Source of the DNA: Eutreptiella sp. 'Long Island Sound 2002'
Taxonomy: Eukaryota > Euglenozoa > Euglenophyceae > Eutreptiales > Eutreptiaceae
Reading direction: 5' to 3'
NCBI GenBank assembly: GCA_964036045.1
Contig: OZ038385.1
Location: 56,481,919-56,545,918, forward strand
DNA: 64,000 bases
Shown here: one piece after another, positions 11,253-23,892 of the stretch
How the letters are laid out: the number at the start of each line of letters is the position of its first letter
How positions within the stretch are numbered: the first letter of the stretch is position 1
Program-made: the position numbers and the translations under genes
Notes under the pieces: generated by a model
Told to the model about the DNA's origin: nothing
Database searches by the model: none
The model's input: the letters and a program-made list of their open reading frames with translations, nothing else

Positions 11253-11780
11253 GTGTTGTGCTGTGCTGTGCTGTGCTGTGCTGCTGTGCTGTGCTGTGCT
11301 GTGCCTTGCTGTGCTGTGCTGTGTTGTGCTGTGCTGTGCTGTGCTGTGCTGTGCTGTGCTGTGCTGTGCTGTGCTGTGCTGTGCTGTGCTGTGCTGTGCT
11401 GTGCTGTGCTGTGCTGTGATGTGCTGTGCTAAGCTGTGCTACGCTGTGCTGTGCTGTGCTGTGCTGTTCTGTGCTGTGCTGTGCTGTGCTGTCATGCGCT
11501 TTGGAGTGCTGTGCTGTGCTGTGCTGTTATGTGCTTTGCAGTGCTGTGCTGTGCTGTACTGTGCTGTCCTGTACTGTGCCTTGCTGTGCTGTGCTGTGCT
11601 GTGGTGCTATGTGCTTTGTAGTGCCGTGCAGTGCAGTGCTGTGCTGTGCTGTGCTGTGCTGTGCTGTGCTGTGCTGTGCTGTGCTGTGCTGTGCTGTTGT
11701 GTGCTTTGCAGTGCTGTCCTGTGCAGTGCTGTGCTGTGCTGTGCAGTGCTATGCCTTGCTCTCTGTGCTGTGCCGTGCCG
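11253..11780. repeat. (TGTGC)n pentanucleotide array
   Basis: About 100 units of tgtgc with scattered single-base variants (gtgcttt, gtcctgt, atgtg), densest and purest at 11320-11420 and 11630-11695. Frames encoding Cys/Val/Leu repeats across it are artefacts of the unit. Confidence 0.97.
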
Positions 11781-12502
11781 TGCTGTGTTTTTCAAGGACA
11801 GGGTTGCGCAGCACTGGGCTCTGCTGCGGCAGCATATCCACCGCGAATTTCGTGAAGCCCCATCTCCAGAAGAGTCCAGAGAGACCGGTCGTGCGCGGCT
11901 CCGGCGTCGGGGCAGTTGCCGCCTCGTCGGGTGCTGACGTTTCCCGCGGTGCTGCGGTCCTACTCAATGCGGCACAGCTGTTGTGGGGCTGCTTGTACGA
12001 GAATGAGGCCCGTCTGATCCCCCTTTCCTGACCCCTGCCCTCCTGCTTCTGGACTTAGCAGTGCATCCAACGACGCATGCCTTGTACCGCTTGATCACTG
12101 CCCTCTCTCAGGCAGCCCGCAGTCCGGGCATAGGCAAGCCTCCGCCGACCCAACGTAACCTGAGAGGCCGGGTGCTTCCATCGCAGGGAGGCAGGGGGGG
12201 GGATAGCGCGGGCCCTCAGCCAGCCCTAACCCGCTAACCCCCGTCCCAACCCTTCGGCTCAGCGTCCAGGACCTCAATAGGCCTTTGCCCTCTCTCAGAG
12301 GCTGCACGCATGCAGCCCTGCCACTGAGATCCCCACTTCATCTGAAGTGCAAGAGGCTGATAGCAGTCAGACTCATGCCCACCTCGCAGCCCCGTGGGAC
12401 TGTCCGGCATCCTGCTGCACGTCCTGCCCTATGCAAACGCTGTACACGGCGTAATGGTGTGCCCTCCGTCGCAAACCCACACACCCCCTCTGGCCTCCGG
12501 CC
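11781..12502. other. Sequence downstream of the helical-repeat gene
   Basis: The 3' flank of the minus-strand helical-repeat gene. A minus-strand frame at about 11800-11967 (containing GLSGLFWRWGFTKFAV) is not simple repeat, but I cannot assign it. Two near copies of 'ctctctcaggcagcc/ctctctcagaggctgcacgcatgcagccctg' occur (12105 and 12291), with a related piece at 13011-13032. Confidence 0.4.
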
Positions 12503-15500
12503 TCACATCTGCTGTGGTTTCGGTCCAACAGATGTCCGCGTGCTGTCGGCCCCCGGGGCTGGGGCCACCCCTGCAGTGGCCTCCGCCCAGGCCTCATGCA
12601 GCAGCTGCACCTGTTCAGGGGCCAAATACATCCCGAGGCTCGACAAGTCGCGGTCCGCCAGCGTCAGCAGCACCGTGGGGTCCATGGCCCGCGCGGCTAG
12701 CGCCGCCCGCAACGCGTCGTCGTGGACGTCCAGGGCGCTGTACGCCCAGGCGACGTTGGCGAGGCCCTGGGCATTGAACGTCCGGAGGACCTCCGGTTCC
12801 AACGCCCGCTCCTTCAGCACCTGCAGCAGATGAGGGCCGGGGGTCAGGAGAGGGGAGGAAAGGGGACAGCGGGACTGCAGCCTGTGAGTGGAGGCATAGC
12901 GGGGGCTGCGCACATGCAATCCGGTGGGAGGGGACAGGCCCTAAAATTTAGGTACCCCCACCCCTAAAGTTTACGTACGCACCCCCTAAAGTTCAGATAC
13001 CCAGGCAGGGCTGCATGAATGCAGCCTCTGAGAGAGGACACGAATCAGCACCTCTATGACAGACCATTGCTGACCCACTGCTGGCGTTATTTGGGGGGGG
13101 GCGTCAACAGAGGGCAGGAAAGGAAGCCGGTTCCGACAGCGAAGGTGCAAATGCTTTTCAGGGCACGTGAGGCTGCACCAGGCACAGGGAACAGACAGTG
13201 TGCACAGAGCCTGCAGCAGGCAGACCCTGTGACCCTGTGACTACTGGAATCGATTGACTGGGAGACAGTCATGACGGTCATGCAATGTTTCATTTCCAGC
13301 ATCGTGTCAGGTGCCGTCACACAAGGCAAAGGCAAATGCCTCCATACGTGCAAATACGGCACTTTGTACTCTTCAAGCAATGAGCAATGAACAACAGGGG
13401 AGGGAGAGCAAGAAAGGGGGGTCACCCATGCTGCAATGAATTCTATTGCCTTAGGCAAGGCACCTCGAAGCGAGGGTCCCCAGGGGGTGTCGGAGTTCAC
13501 CGTGAAATCGCGATCTTTTAGCCAAGCCATGCCGGCGTGAAAACGGCTAAATACTCCCCGGTGGGGCCCCATAGTGGGGCCGATCTACCACGCGGGGGGC
13601 TCGCGTGACACTCAAAAAAAATGAATATTTTCTGTAAATCTTTTTACGCCCGCGTGACACTTCACCCGGAGCCGCCGCACTATCTTGCGAAAAGATGACC
13701 GGGCGGGGGGGGGGGTCGCATAGACGGGTCCTGCCTCCCGGGCCCACTGTGGCCCGCCCCGCGCGGAATCCGCCTGGTCCCCAGGTCCCCGGCGCGCATT
13801 CACAAGCACCTCCATGAGCGGCGCGTCCCGGACATCGAGACGGGCGAAGGCCCACGCGATGTTGGCCACGCCCTGGGCCCCGAACAGCCAGGCGGTGCGG
13901 ACGACGTGCTCCGACAGCGTGGCCATGACCTCCGCGTTGTAAACCTCCAGTTTGGCAAAGGCCCAGATGACGTTGGCCGTGCCCTGGGGCGTCAGGGTGT
14001 CGAGCATCCCGGGCTGCATGATCCGCCCCATGAGGCACCCGAGCAGCTTTTGACTGCGGAAGCGGAGCTTCGCGTAGGCCCAGAAGAGGTTGGCCACGCC
14101 CTGGGCGGTCAGCTCCGTGAGCACGCGCTTCTGCATGACCTCTCGCGCCAAAGTGGACATCAGCAGCTGGGCGGACGGAGGAGGGCGCAGTGCTTCCATA
14201 GGGATGGAAGGTGGGGGGGGGGCCACCCCTCCCCTGGACCCCCCCCCCCGATGACGAAGTGACAATTACGAAATTCGGCCGACCAATTTTGGCCAATTTC
14301 GACCCTCCGAAATGGATCCTTTACCATAAGAGGGACGAATGAGTTTCGTAGGTGTCATTTCGTTATCTCGGGCCCCTCAGAGCCCCCCACCAAAATCAAT
14401 ACGTCATTATCATCTTCACCCCTACTTCCAGATCTGTAACCCCTTGTATGACTCCGGCAGCAAACAGATGCAGTGATCATCAAGAGAGAGGGGGCGTTGG
14501 AGAGGGGCAGAGGGGAGGAGGGAGCAGGACGCTTCCTGGAACACAAGTGAGGGCGATGTGGCACCCTAAATGCTCCATATCTCGGAACATAGCTTGATTG
14601 GCCCATTGTGGCGACGATGCGCCGATCCAGGGCCACGTCTCATTCAACGTTCTCCGATGCACCCCCGAACCAACGGCGGGGTCCCAGATCTTATCTGTGG
14701 TCGTGGGGCGCCACCAGCGAGGACTGCTTGTAGGCCATTGTCAGGCTCGTATATGTTGGCTGGAACACCGACGTTTTCGGGCAATCCCCGACGTCCCTAC
14801 AGCCGTGACTACGCTCTACACGGCACCCCTACGGGCATCTCTGTCCTCCCATGGTCCCCAAGTGATGACCCCAGGGGTTGTCGGGGGTTTCCTGAGAGCC
14901 GCGGTTTTCCAGCCAACCCACGTTGGCCTGAACAGGGCCTGAGCACGGGTTGGCTGCAAAAGTGCGATTTTAGGGCGACCCTTTGGTGACCTCCAGGGTG
15001 CCTGAGGTCAGGGGTGGCTCATCATCAGAGACAGAGTCGCACAGCACCATTGAGGTCCGTGTGGTGATGTCCATGGGCCATTTGAAGGGCTGGTTTTCAA
15101 TATCAGCCCATTCGTATAGATGCAGCCGAAACACTGGGCCCTTTGTTTTTGGTCTGTTGTGAGGACCAAAGCAACAGAATTTCCAACACCGATTTTTTGT
15201 GTTGTCACCACCCACACCGATCCGAACAAAAACACGCGTGAAGCATGTCTTACGTGCTCTTGATGTGCTTTTCACCCCATTCAGCCACTACAGGGGGGCA
15301 ATCGGGGGGAGGTGGGGGGGGGGGGGTCAAACTCAGCTTGTTTAGCCTATGCCCACCATGCGTCGATCCAGGTGCCATTCATCTGTATGTTTTATCAACT
15401 ACTTGTTCATCTTTATGTGTCGTCTGTTTTTGTTTTCCCATATGCACCGCCTGGCCAATGGTGCAGGTCCCGGGTCTCATCTCCAGGGTACCTCAATAGG

Positions 15501-18500
15501 TCCTCCCCATGGGTCCCCACCAGTGTTACCTGGGAAAGTGCATTTTAGGGGGGTAACATCTGATGACCCCTAGGGGGCCACCCTTGTTGGGCCCATCTGC
15601 GTACCATAGCCCACTTAAACTATGGGTTTGGTCAGGTGCAAAGCCTTTACCTTGTCCAGCAAAAGTATCTCTCCATAAGTTTTTGATCAGGGACCCCAAA
15701 AACTTCTGCAACTGAAAACGGCTTTTGGGGGGGGAGGGGTGTTGGCAGGGGCAGGGGCCGAGGGAGAGGGGTTAGCGAAAGGTGGTTGGCCTACTGCACC
15801 ACTATGCATCGATCCAGACATATGCCTCATTGGATTTGGTTCTTTTATGTGTGCCCGTTGTGTCCCCTCGCTGACAGCAGGGGCCCCGGGTCCGATCTCT
15901 CGGTACCCTGGCAGCCGCAAAATGGGTTTTCAGTTCCGTGGTTAAGGGGGTTCGTCGACGAAAAACCAGCTGGGGAATAGTTGACTGAGGGTTCGGCCCC
16001 CCGTCTGCTATGGTTCGCGAATACACCAAAAAGGGGGGGGGGGCATAAGGCCTCGAGCACAAGGGGCACAAAGGGGGGGGGGGGGTATGTTGTGTTTCCC
16101 GCATGTGCAGGCCCGCCTGCTCCTGATCTTTTGGTCCGCGACATTTTTCGTGATGTCGAGGTCAAAAACGTGGGTCCAATTTTTGACCCCCCCTCCCTCC
16201 CCCAAACCTGCCCCATTGCAGTGGCACCCAGCAAGGGGGCACTGAGCACGGACGGGTCGAACAGAAAGCCTGCAGACCAGGATCGAGCAGTTGCTGAGAT
16301 CCACAAGTGAAGGCTTTGCGGGACTATGGGTCGCCCTTTGCGAGTAGGCCATGAGTGGGTTGGTGGGTCATAGCTGATGAGGGCAGCACAAGAAGTCTTG
16401 CGCTTGCTACAGTGTGCCTTGTTGCCTGTTGTGTAATGCCCGTGTCTCAGGCTTTCGAAATTAATGGCTCTGGTGGTGAGGACACAGGCTACAACCCCCC
16501 CTCAGGCCCAGAGCATCTGCTGCATTAAGAAAAGGCTTGGCATCGACCTGGTGATGGATATTGAGCTTCGCGAAGGCCCAGCAGAGGCTGGAGAGCCCCT
16601 GAGGCGTGAAGGTGGGCAGCATGTGGCGCTCCATGGCCTGGTCTGCGAGCGCCATCATCAGCGGCACGTGACGCAGTTCGAGGGTGGCGTAGGCCCAGGC
16701 GATGTTGACCAGGTGCTGCGACTCCAGGTCGGCCATCACGTCCGGCAGCATGACCCGTCTCGCAAGCACTCGCATGAGGGCCTCATGCGGCACCCGGAGG
16801 GTGGCGAAGGCCCAGGCCATGTTGGCCATGGTGGGCGCGGTCGCCTGCTTGATGACGTTGCGGCTGATCATGCGCTCAGCCAGCGCATTCAGCAATTTGG
16901 CGTCGCGGACGCCAAGATGCGCAAACGCCCACGCGAGGCTGGAGACCTGGGCACGCGAGGGGGCGCGGCTCATAGCCTGCAAAATTCCTTCAACAGGCCT
17001 CTGAAGCACACTCTTCTCCGTTCATAGCCAGAGCACTGAGGGGCCGTTGGGGCCAGTTCAGCCGCGACCCACCACACCCCAACTATTGGTCGAAAAGGAG
17101 CAGGGCGGGGTATAGGGATCAAAATGATGACCACATTGCGCTAATCAACTTGAGATATATATGACAAGGCAAACGTTTGGGAGGGGTGAAAGGGGGCAAT
17201 CGAGCCCCAAAAAAAATTTCTGTGGTGCCTCTGGCGCCCTCTTCTTGTGGATTCCTTGGTCGCCACTGGGCGACTAACCTTTCAAAAAGCAGAAGGCGGG
17301 GGGGGGGGGGGGCTGAAAATGCTCTGTTAGCCCTGCACGCCACTCAGCAGATGCAACGGGTTCAGACCCTCCTCTGACACTCCACAACCCTCTCAAAATT
17401 CTAACAGCCCTCCACAGTCCCCCCACAATGGACCACAGTCTGTATTCAAAGGGGGTAGGAGGAAGAGGTAAGGGGGTGTGCGGTTGCAGTTGATGGAGTT
17501 AGGCCAGGGGATTAGGGGAAAGTGTGAGGGTCTGTGCGGAGGATCGGGACCCGGCACAGGTGTGTGGTGGCATGCACGGTGTCTGTGCAGGCGTCTCTTG
17601 TGTCTGTGGCAGTGAGCATACCTTGCATGAGGATACACATGACATCAGCGAAGGTGCGTATGAAGCGGGCGGGTGCATGACAGCCATAGGTGGGTGTATG
17701 GGTGTATGGGTGTATGGGTGAGCTCGAAAGGGGTGTATGAGATGCCGATGGAGTTGTTTAGGATGCCTAAGCAACACCAAGGTATATAGGGGGCAGAGTT
17801 ACAGCAATGGCACCATGGAATTTGCAGGGGCGTGGGGGGGGGGGGGGGCAGTGGTGAACGAGTTAGTTGGTGGGAGGGTGGTGTAGCAAAGCAGTGAGTG
17901 GCAGGAGCAACAGTACACCTTACAGGCGCATGATGCGCATTTCAATATGGTGTAGCACCACCCGGCTGTGCTGGCTGCACGCAAAGACTAGGCCATGCTC
18001 ATAATTTTTTATAAAATTGTAGCCGAGTTCAATCCTGAAGCTAAGTGCACCCAATCACAGCCCATCAGTGGGGCTTTCCATGCATATGCTGATTGGGTTT
18101 CAAAACGCGTCGGTCCACCGCCACCGCGCGTTGGGGGGAGACACGCATTCATGTTGTAAATATGCATTGTTTTGCTTATATAACAATGTTTTATGCCCCT
18201 CTCGGTCCGTTTGAAGCGGGTAAAGGTAGAGGCAGAATACCTCAGCAATCTCCAGGCACCAGCTACCACTGGTGGCCACTTGCTGCTCGCAGGCTAACTG
18301 AAGAAACCCTTCGTGCCTGCTGGACTGCACAAAGCAGCAAAAACACACACCTGCACAGGCCAGCGTTCAGGATGCTGCGGAATGTTGCTTCTGCAGCCAT
18401 GTGTTTTTGCGTGTGAAGATGGTCTTCATGCACCCAAATGAAAATGTGTAACATTAGGAATTTTGATATGGAGAGGAGGAGAATCGAAATATGGAAGAGT

Positions 18501-21500
18501 CATCCCTCAACGAAACAATATATTGTCCAGAATGGAGCTGGACTACAAACGAGCCTCCAAAACCACTCAGATGTGACCCGTGGACAAACCTGCCCAAGCG
18601 GGGTCACGGCACCGACCTGCCCTTGACAAGGAGAGTTCATGTCTGCTGTTTTGTGTACATGTTTTGGTGGGGTCTGTGTGGCGAGGCCAGTCCCAAACTT
18701 TTACTCAACGGAGGCCCAGGTAGCAGATGTTTCCACTGCGATAAGGTCAAGATGTGTTCACCACAGCTGAGGCCACAGCCTTGGGCAACTGGGGGTCCAC
18801 ACCATGCGGTAACTTCAACATATCCGTGACTTAGCCCCCAACTCCTGTTGCATTAGAAGGTCCTTTCACGTCAATGTTAGAAAGGTGCAACGTACCCCTA
18901 CCTCAAGGACGAAATGGTCCCGCCCTGGTACCCAAAAATTGAAAACCCGGTTCGTGGATGCATCAGCACCCCTGCGGCCCACGAAAACTGTCATACACGC
19001 GTGCGAGCGCACACACGTACGCACACACGCACACAGGCCCACATGCACATCACCTGCTCACATCAAATGTGCCAACCCTGCCATGCACCACATTAAAAAA
19101 CACACGTTGCAGCCGTCCAGGCAGAGTCATGCCTTGGGACAGGTCATTCCACATCCTATCATGGTTGATTGGCTTCCATGAGCCCATTGGCAGTCTGTAG
19201 TTGTAGCTGACTTTCGTCGATGCTTCACTGGTGGCTGCCATGGCACCGCACCATTCCTTCCTGCTTCCTTGCCACTTCCATCGCTCCCGCTATTTCACCT
19301 CCTATTTCCATCGACCCCACAAGGACCAGCAACCCCCGTATAGTGACGGGCGTCTGTCAGATTTGCCTGCACGTCAACACCACGGGAGGACCTGCGGCCG
19401 CTGTCAGCCACCGCCCGGTGTCGATTGACCAATAACTGCCGTTGGTTGACCGCCACCAGCCCGTCAGTTGCCTTTCAACCACCGTGGGCGAACCACAGGC
19501 CTGCCACCCAAAATCTCAGGCCGCCCTTTGTGCAAAAGGGGAAAACAGGAAACGTCTCATGCCTCAAGGACAGCCCTACAAGCAGAGGTCTGCGCCCGGC
19601 CCTTGCCAAAGAGAACCTCCTGAGGCTTGGCGCTGTGGATCGTATCATATCGCATCATGCGCGCCGAGAGCGTTTCCAGCAGCGTCACGTCCGGGATGCC
19701 CAGCATTGCAAACGCCCAGGCTAAGTTGGCGATGCTTTGCGCACTGAATCTGCGGCCTGTGTCCGGTTCAATGGCGGCGGTGGACAGGCCCCGCATCAAC
19801 GCGGGGTCGGAGATTCCCATTGAGGCAAAGGCCCAGGCCGTGCTCGACAGTTCCTGCGCCTTGAAGCGGTGCAGCATGTTCGCCTCCAAAATGTGCTCGG
19901 CCAGGGCGGCCATCAGCGCCTCATTCTGGGTGCCCAGCGTTGCGAAGGCCCAGGCGACGTTGGAGAGCTCCTGGGGCTTGAAGCGGGGCAGAACGTCTGA
20001 CCGCATGGCCTGTGTGGTACAGCCGAGGGATATGGAAAATGCCACCGTCGACTTCTGAAAGATTTGTGCAGGGCTAACTTTTGCGGATGCCAAGAGCAAT
20101 TTTCTGTGTGCAAAACATTTGCAGCAACACCGAAAACAATGAAAATTCCGAAAATTAGCTGCCTGAATCAGGGAAGGACACGGAACACAGGCAGCGAGGG
20201 CGAGGGGAAGGCAGTTTAAAGCGGGCTATCAAGAGCGGCTGCAAGAGCGGTTACTGGCGGCTGGTAGTGGGGCAGGGGAGCGTTCAAGGGCTGCGTACGG
20301 AGCGCGCATCAGGGTAGGGTCGGGGGCATGTATCCGGAAGGCAGAGGCACAGGCGGGTGTGTACAGCGCGTACAGCGCTGTTGAGCTACATCAGCAGACC
20401 TGAGAGGCGAGGGCCTCCATCAGCTCCAGGTGCTCGGTGCCGAGAGTCGCGAAAGCCCATGCTGTGTTCCCGATGCCCTGCGTTGTGAGGCCGGGGGCCA
20501 GCCGGGCGGCCGCCTGCGCCACGGCCTCCAGCACAGCCTCGTCTCTGACCTGCAGCTGCGCAAGCCCCCACGCAATGTTCGACACGTCCCAAGCATTGAG
20601 GGACTCGCGGAACGCGTCGTCTACCAGCCGCTCCGTGATCGGATCCATGGCCTCGGCCCTGAAGAAGCGCATGCGGCCAAAGGCCCACAGCATCTGCGCG
20701 ACTTGCGTGCCGGTCATGGTGGCCATGTAGCCCTCGGAGCGTGCGTGCGCGAGCACGGCCTCGAGAGCGGCGCAGGAGGAGCTCCCGGGGAATGGCTTGA
20801 ACAGCGGGTCCTTGGAAGAAAGTTTCGCGACGGAGTGCAGCACGCGGCTCACGTCCACAGCACTGAACAGACTGCGGTACGCGATCAGGATGTTGAAGAG
20901 AAGGATGGCCTCCCGCTGATCCTCCTCCGTATCCTCCTCCTGTGCGGAGATGGTGGGAGGTAGTGTGTAGCCAGATACGAATTGGAAGAGGGGCCACAAT
21001 GGGTCAGGTTTGCTTCACCGCAATTAGCTCCAACCGCGCCTGCCCCACGGTCTTCATTGCTCTCAGTTCAGTGTAACAGATCATTGTTCTCTGTGCTTGC
21101 TGTCCGAGTGTTCAATGGCTGGGGTTGAGGGCCAAGGTCCCTTCCTCCCTGCGGCACTGTACCAGGTCAGCTGTCGCCTGTTGGGCTGTAGGATGGCAAA
21201 CATTCAGCCAGGCTCACGCCCGTACGCGAAGAGGGGGGGGGGGGCACCTGTTTCCGTGAGCCGAGTCTGCAACCCAGCCGCTCTCACCACTCCCTCAACA
21301 GCCCCCACGCCAACGGGATTTGTAACCGACAATAAAGGCTCCCAACCATTTTGCCGACTGCCGCCAACCACCCACCAGGAAATGTGCACCTCAATGCCGA
21401 CCTGGCCTTCACACTCACACCACAGCTACATCGCTTCCGGCGCTCCAGCCTGCAGCGCCGAAGATTTGTTGGGCAAGCGACGCCACGCATGCACACTCAA

Positions 21501-22871
21501 TTGGTCAAGCGACAAGTCCGGCAAATTGTCTGGTACTGCAGCGCACCATGCCTCGAATTTTCACGGGCTGCGAAGAGCTGAATGCGAAGCCTGTCAGCGC
21601 AGGTATAGAAATGGACGCCACAAAACACAACCAAGTGCATTGAGGGTACGTTTGCCCGGCGCGCGCCCGGCGCGCCCAGCATCCAAATGAATGTTCCGGC
21701 CATCTATCACCATGCTTTACTCCCAAACATCACTCCCTCTTCTAGCCCAGAAACCCTAAGCACAAGCACATTGTATGTTTGTTGGCAAATCAAATAATTC
21801 GCCCAACCAATGGGACGATCACATGCGCCCTGCCCTTGTAGGCCCCATCATGGCCACCCACCTCAAAATCAAAGAATCCCCTTCTTGTGCCTGACGGACC
21901 ACTCAAGTGGTCACACTGAAGAGTGGGAGTCCTTAACCCCAACTCGAGGGGCCACACCAAAGTGTGGGAAAACTTTGCCCGGCGCGCCCGGCGCGCTAAC
22001 GTACTCTCATTAACCTGGACATACGAACCGGCAAATCTAGCTCTCTTCAAGGGGCGTTGTGGCTTCAATTTCGTGGTTCTCAAACACCCTGCAATCATTT
22101 CAGTGCTAAACCTGCAGCCTATTTCATCAAGAAATGGGAACCAGCGTGCAACATCTTGAATCCCGTGGCACACGAAGTTCGTAGGGACCTCTTGTGCAGA
22201 ACCGGTATCAGGGCATGCGCAAATAGTGTGAGGGTGTGGGTAGAGGGTGTCAGGGCGTGCCACAGAATGTCGAAAGGCTGAGGTGCAGCAGGCACGACCT
22301 CCCAATTGGCAGTCACCCAGTCCCTGGACAGCTGCCGCAGCTCGCCACTGATGACGGGCCCCGTGCCTCCGGCATCCACCATCCGTTGCACCGCCACTCG
22401 AATGGTGTGCCACTTGCAGAACTTGCCCGTGTTCGTGTACACCAAATGGCCCACGCGCAGCTCTCCTGGCATCAGCTCCGACGGCCTCGGGCGTTGCGCC
22501 GGCGTTGGCGCTCCGCTGTCGGTCCGCTGCGGCGGCTTCCCGGCATCGGTCCCGGGGGCCTCCTTTTTAGTGCGGGCGATCGCGAGGTACGGGATGCGCA
22601 TCGGTGCAACAGCGCGTTCCATGGGGTTGACCGCCTGCCTGGCCCGGGCCGCGGGGGTTGAGAGCTGGATGCCGGGCGCGGGGCGCAGCCGAGCAAGGCA
22701 CACGCACACGCACACCAGGAGACCCAGCACCGGGCCCCAGCACCTGCACCTCACGGGAGGCTGAAGGAGCGCTGCATTGGGGCCGGACGGCAGCGGCTGC
22801 CGACCGGAGGGTGCTTCGGGTCGGGGGAGCTGAGCCTGGCGCTCCGGCCCCGGGCCCGGCCCATGTTCCAT
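12503..22871 (-). CDS. OPR/RAP-like helical-repeat protein with 14 'WAFA' repeats (six exons)
   Basis: Exons, in transcript order: 22898-22299, 20939-20400, 20009-19617, 16976-16548, 14166-13810, 12820-12503 (TGA at 12505-12503). Each internal junction has AG at the acceptor and GT at the donor, every exon is a multiple of three, and all introns are phase 0. The likely start is ATG 22871 (MEHGPGPG), inside an exon preceded by a good acceptor (ttgtgtctttcag), so a 5'-UTR intron or a further upstream exon is possible. Predicted length is about 869 aa. The N-terminal exon has a hydrophobic Cys/Val/Leu stretch, perhaps a targeting or membrane segment, then a mixed domain. Exons 2-6 carry 14 repeats of about 38 residues on the pattern F-PQ-LSNVAWAFATLG-LM-ALA-M. 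Joins 2-3, 4-5 and 5-6 restore repeat periodicity exactly. Join 3-4 (SAKPQE to AMSRAP) is short by about two thirds of a repeat. Related helical-repeat proteins bind organelle RNA; that role here is inference, and no RAP domain is visible. The first exon is the least certain part. Confidence 0.8.
12821..13809 (-). other. Intron 5 of the helical-repeat gene
   Basis: The donor GAG|GTGCTTGTG and the exon start CAG|GTGCTGAAG share GTGCT. It contains short poly-G runs (13092, 13710). A 3-copy run of 'ccctaaa(a/g)ttyaggtacccc' occurs at about 12939-12992. Nothing coding seen. Confidence 0.7.
14167..16547 (-). other. Intron 4 of the helical-repeat gene, with a diverged internal repeat
   Basis: Holds three diverged copies of a segment that contains 'atgcgtcgatccagg', then 'gggtcccgggtctcatctcc'/'ggggccccgggtccgatctc', then a trailing 'gggtacct'. 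They lie at about 14610-14970, 15350-15560 and 15795-15940. Poly-G runs occur at 15314-15326, 15727, 16031 and 16073-16086. No exon recognised. Confidence 0.55.
16977..19616 (-). other. Intron 3 of the helical-repeat gene
   Basis: 2.6 kb without a recognisable exon. By repeat periodicity an exon of about 75 bases encoding most of one WAFA repeat would be expected here, but I found no reverse complement of TGG-GCN-TTY-GCN in frame. It contains a g(t/g)gtgtatg run (17692-17722), a poly-G run at 17837-17848, and an A/T-rich patch near 18000-18200. Confidence 0.5.
20940..22298 (-). other. Intron 1 of the helical-repeat gene
   Basis: Contains two copies of a gcccggcgcgc-rich motif (21655-21679 and 21978-21998). 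A poly-G run lies at 21231-21243. No coding segment recognised. Confidence 0.55.
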
Positions 22872-23834
22872 GTGCACCGCCACAGCAGCAGCAAAGATCT
22901 GAAAGACACAAGACAGAGGGAGCCAGGGGGTGGGAGGTAGGCAATGGCATAAGGGGGGACACCGGTGTACAACCACAAGCAGTTTTGAAGTCTGGCAGAT
23001 AAAGAGCGTGATGACAACTCTGGAAGACTGGCCCTGTTTACCAAAGCTGTCCACAGAGCTTCAGGTTCGTAGCTATGGAATGCTGTTTTTTGTGTCCATC
23101 ATCCACCGTGTGTCCAACCGCTGTCAGTCTCGCACTCACGACTAAGCTGCAGAAAAGCGGTCCTCCAGTGGTGGTGGTTGGCAGAGTCCTTGTTAGGGGT
23201 GGGGTTGGGGGGCTGGCGGGGAGCCCCCCTGTGTGTTGTCCTGGTTTTTGAGGGGTGAAGTTTGTCATATAGATTGAAAATCCCTGTCGTCAGCAACCAA
23301 CACTCAAAGACTCCCATGGGGCCATATAGACTCCCATTTTCAAACAAAGTCCGACTGGCGCACTACAAGGCCGAGCTTCACTCGTGAAGAGACAAAGAGA
23401 TGGAATAGAATGGCAAACATTGGAGATGCTGCTATCAAATACCAACAAACAGGAATGAAGTAGCCACAACTAGGTAAACGGTAAGCCCTGTGATGAGAAA
23501 TCAAATAGGGCACGGGAGGCACAACATCGTGCAACGGCCGATACCTCTGACCATTTTACCGAGCCAAAGATCTGTGCGGCAATGCTACCTCTTGCACTCC
23601 TTTACTAGACGTGGCCACAAATCAACATGATGCTCACAAACACAAACACAATATGCAAAATGTTGTGCCAATGCGACATTCGAGTTGTAGATAATTTGAC
23701 AAGCAAATGTGCCACAAACTCAACTGAATGAGTTGTGAGCTCAGAACTGGGAATGAGAAACAAAAAACAGGCAGCTGTGTAGCACACTGTGCTCCCGGAT
23801 ACTTGCCTACCGAAATTTGAGGATGAAGGAGCAC

Positions 23835-23892
23835 GAAGGAGTGTAAGCTGCAAGCAGAGATGTGCATCTCTGCTTGCAGCTTACACTCCTTC
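23835..23892. repeat. Long perfect inverted repeat (28-bp stem, 2-nt loop)
   Basis: Left arm 23835-23862 (gaaggagtgtaagctgcaag...) and right arm 23865-23892 are exact reverse complements around tg. One mismatch and two further pairs extend it. Just outside, 23909-23935 (aggaatgtcaagattttagg) pairs in inverted orientation with 24095-24121, so this may be a small foldback element or a hairpin RNA template. Confidence 0.95.

Noticed and set aside
10930-11937. 335-codon plus-strand frame rich in Cys/Val/Leu
   Set aside because: Produced by the 46-bp and tgtgc arrays; no non-repeat domain.
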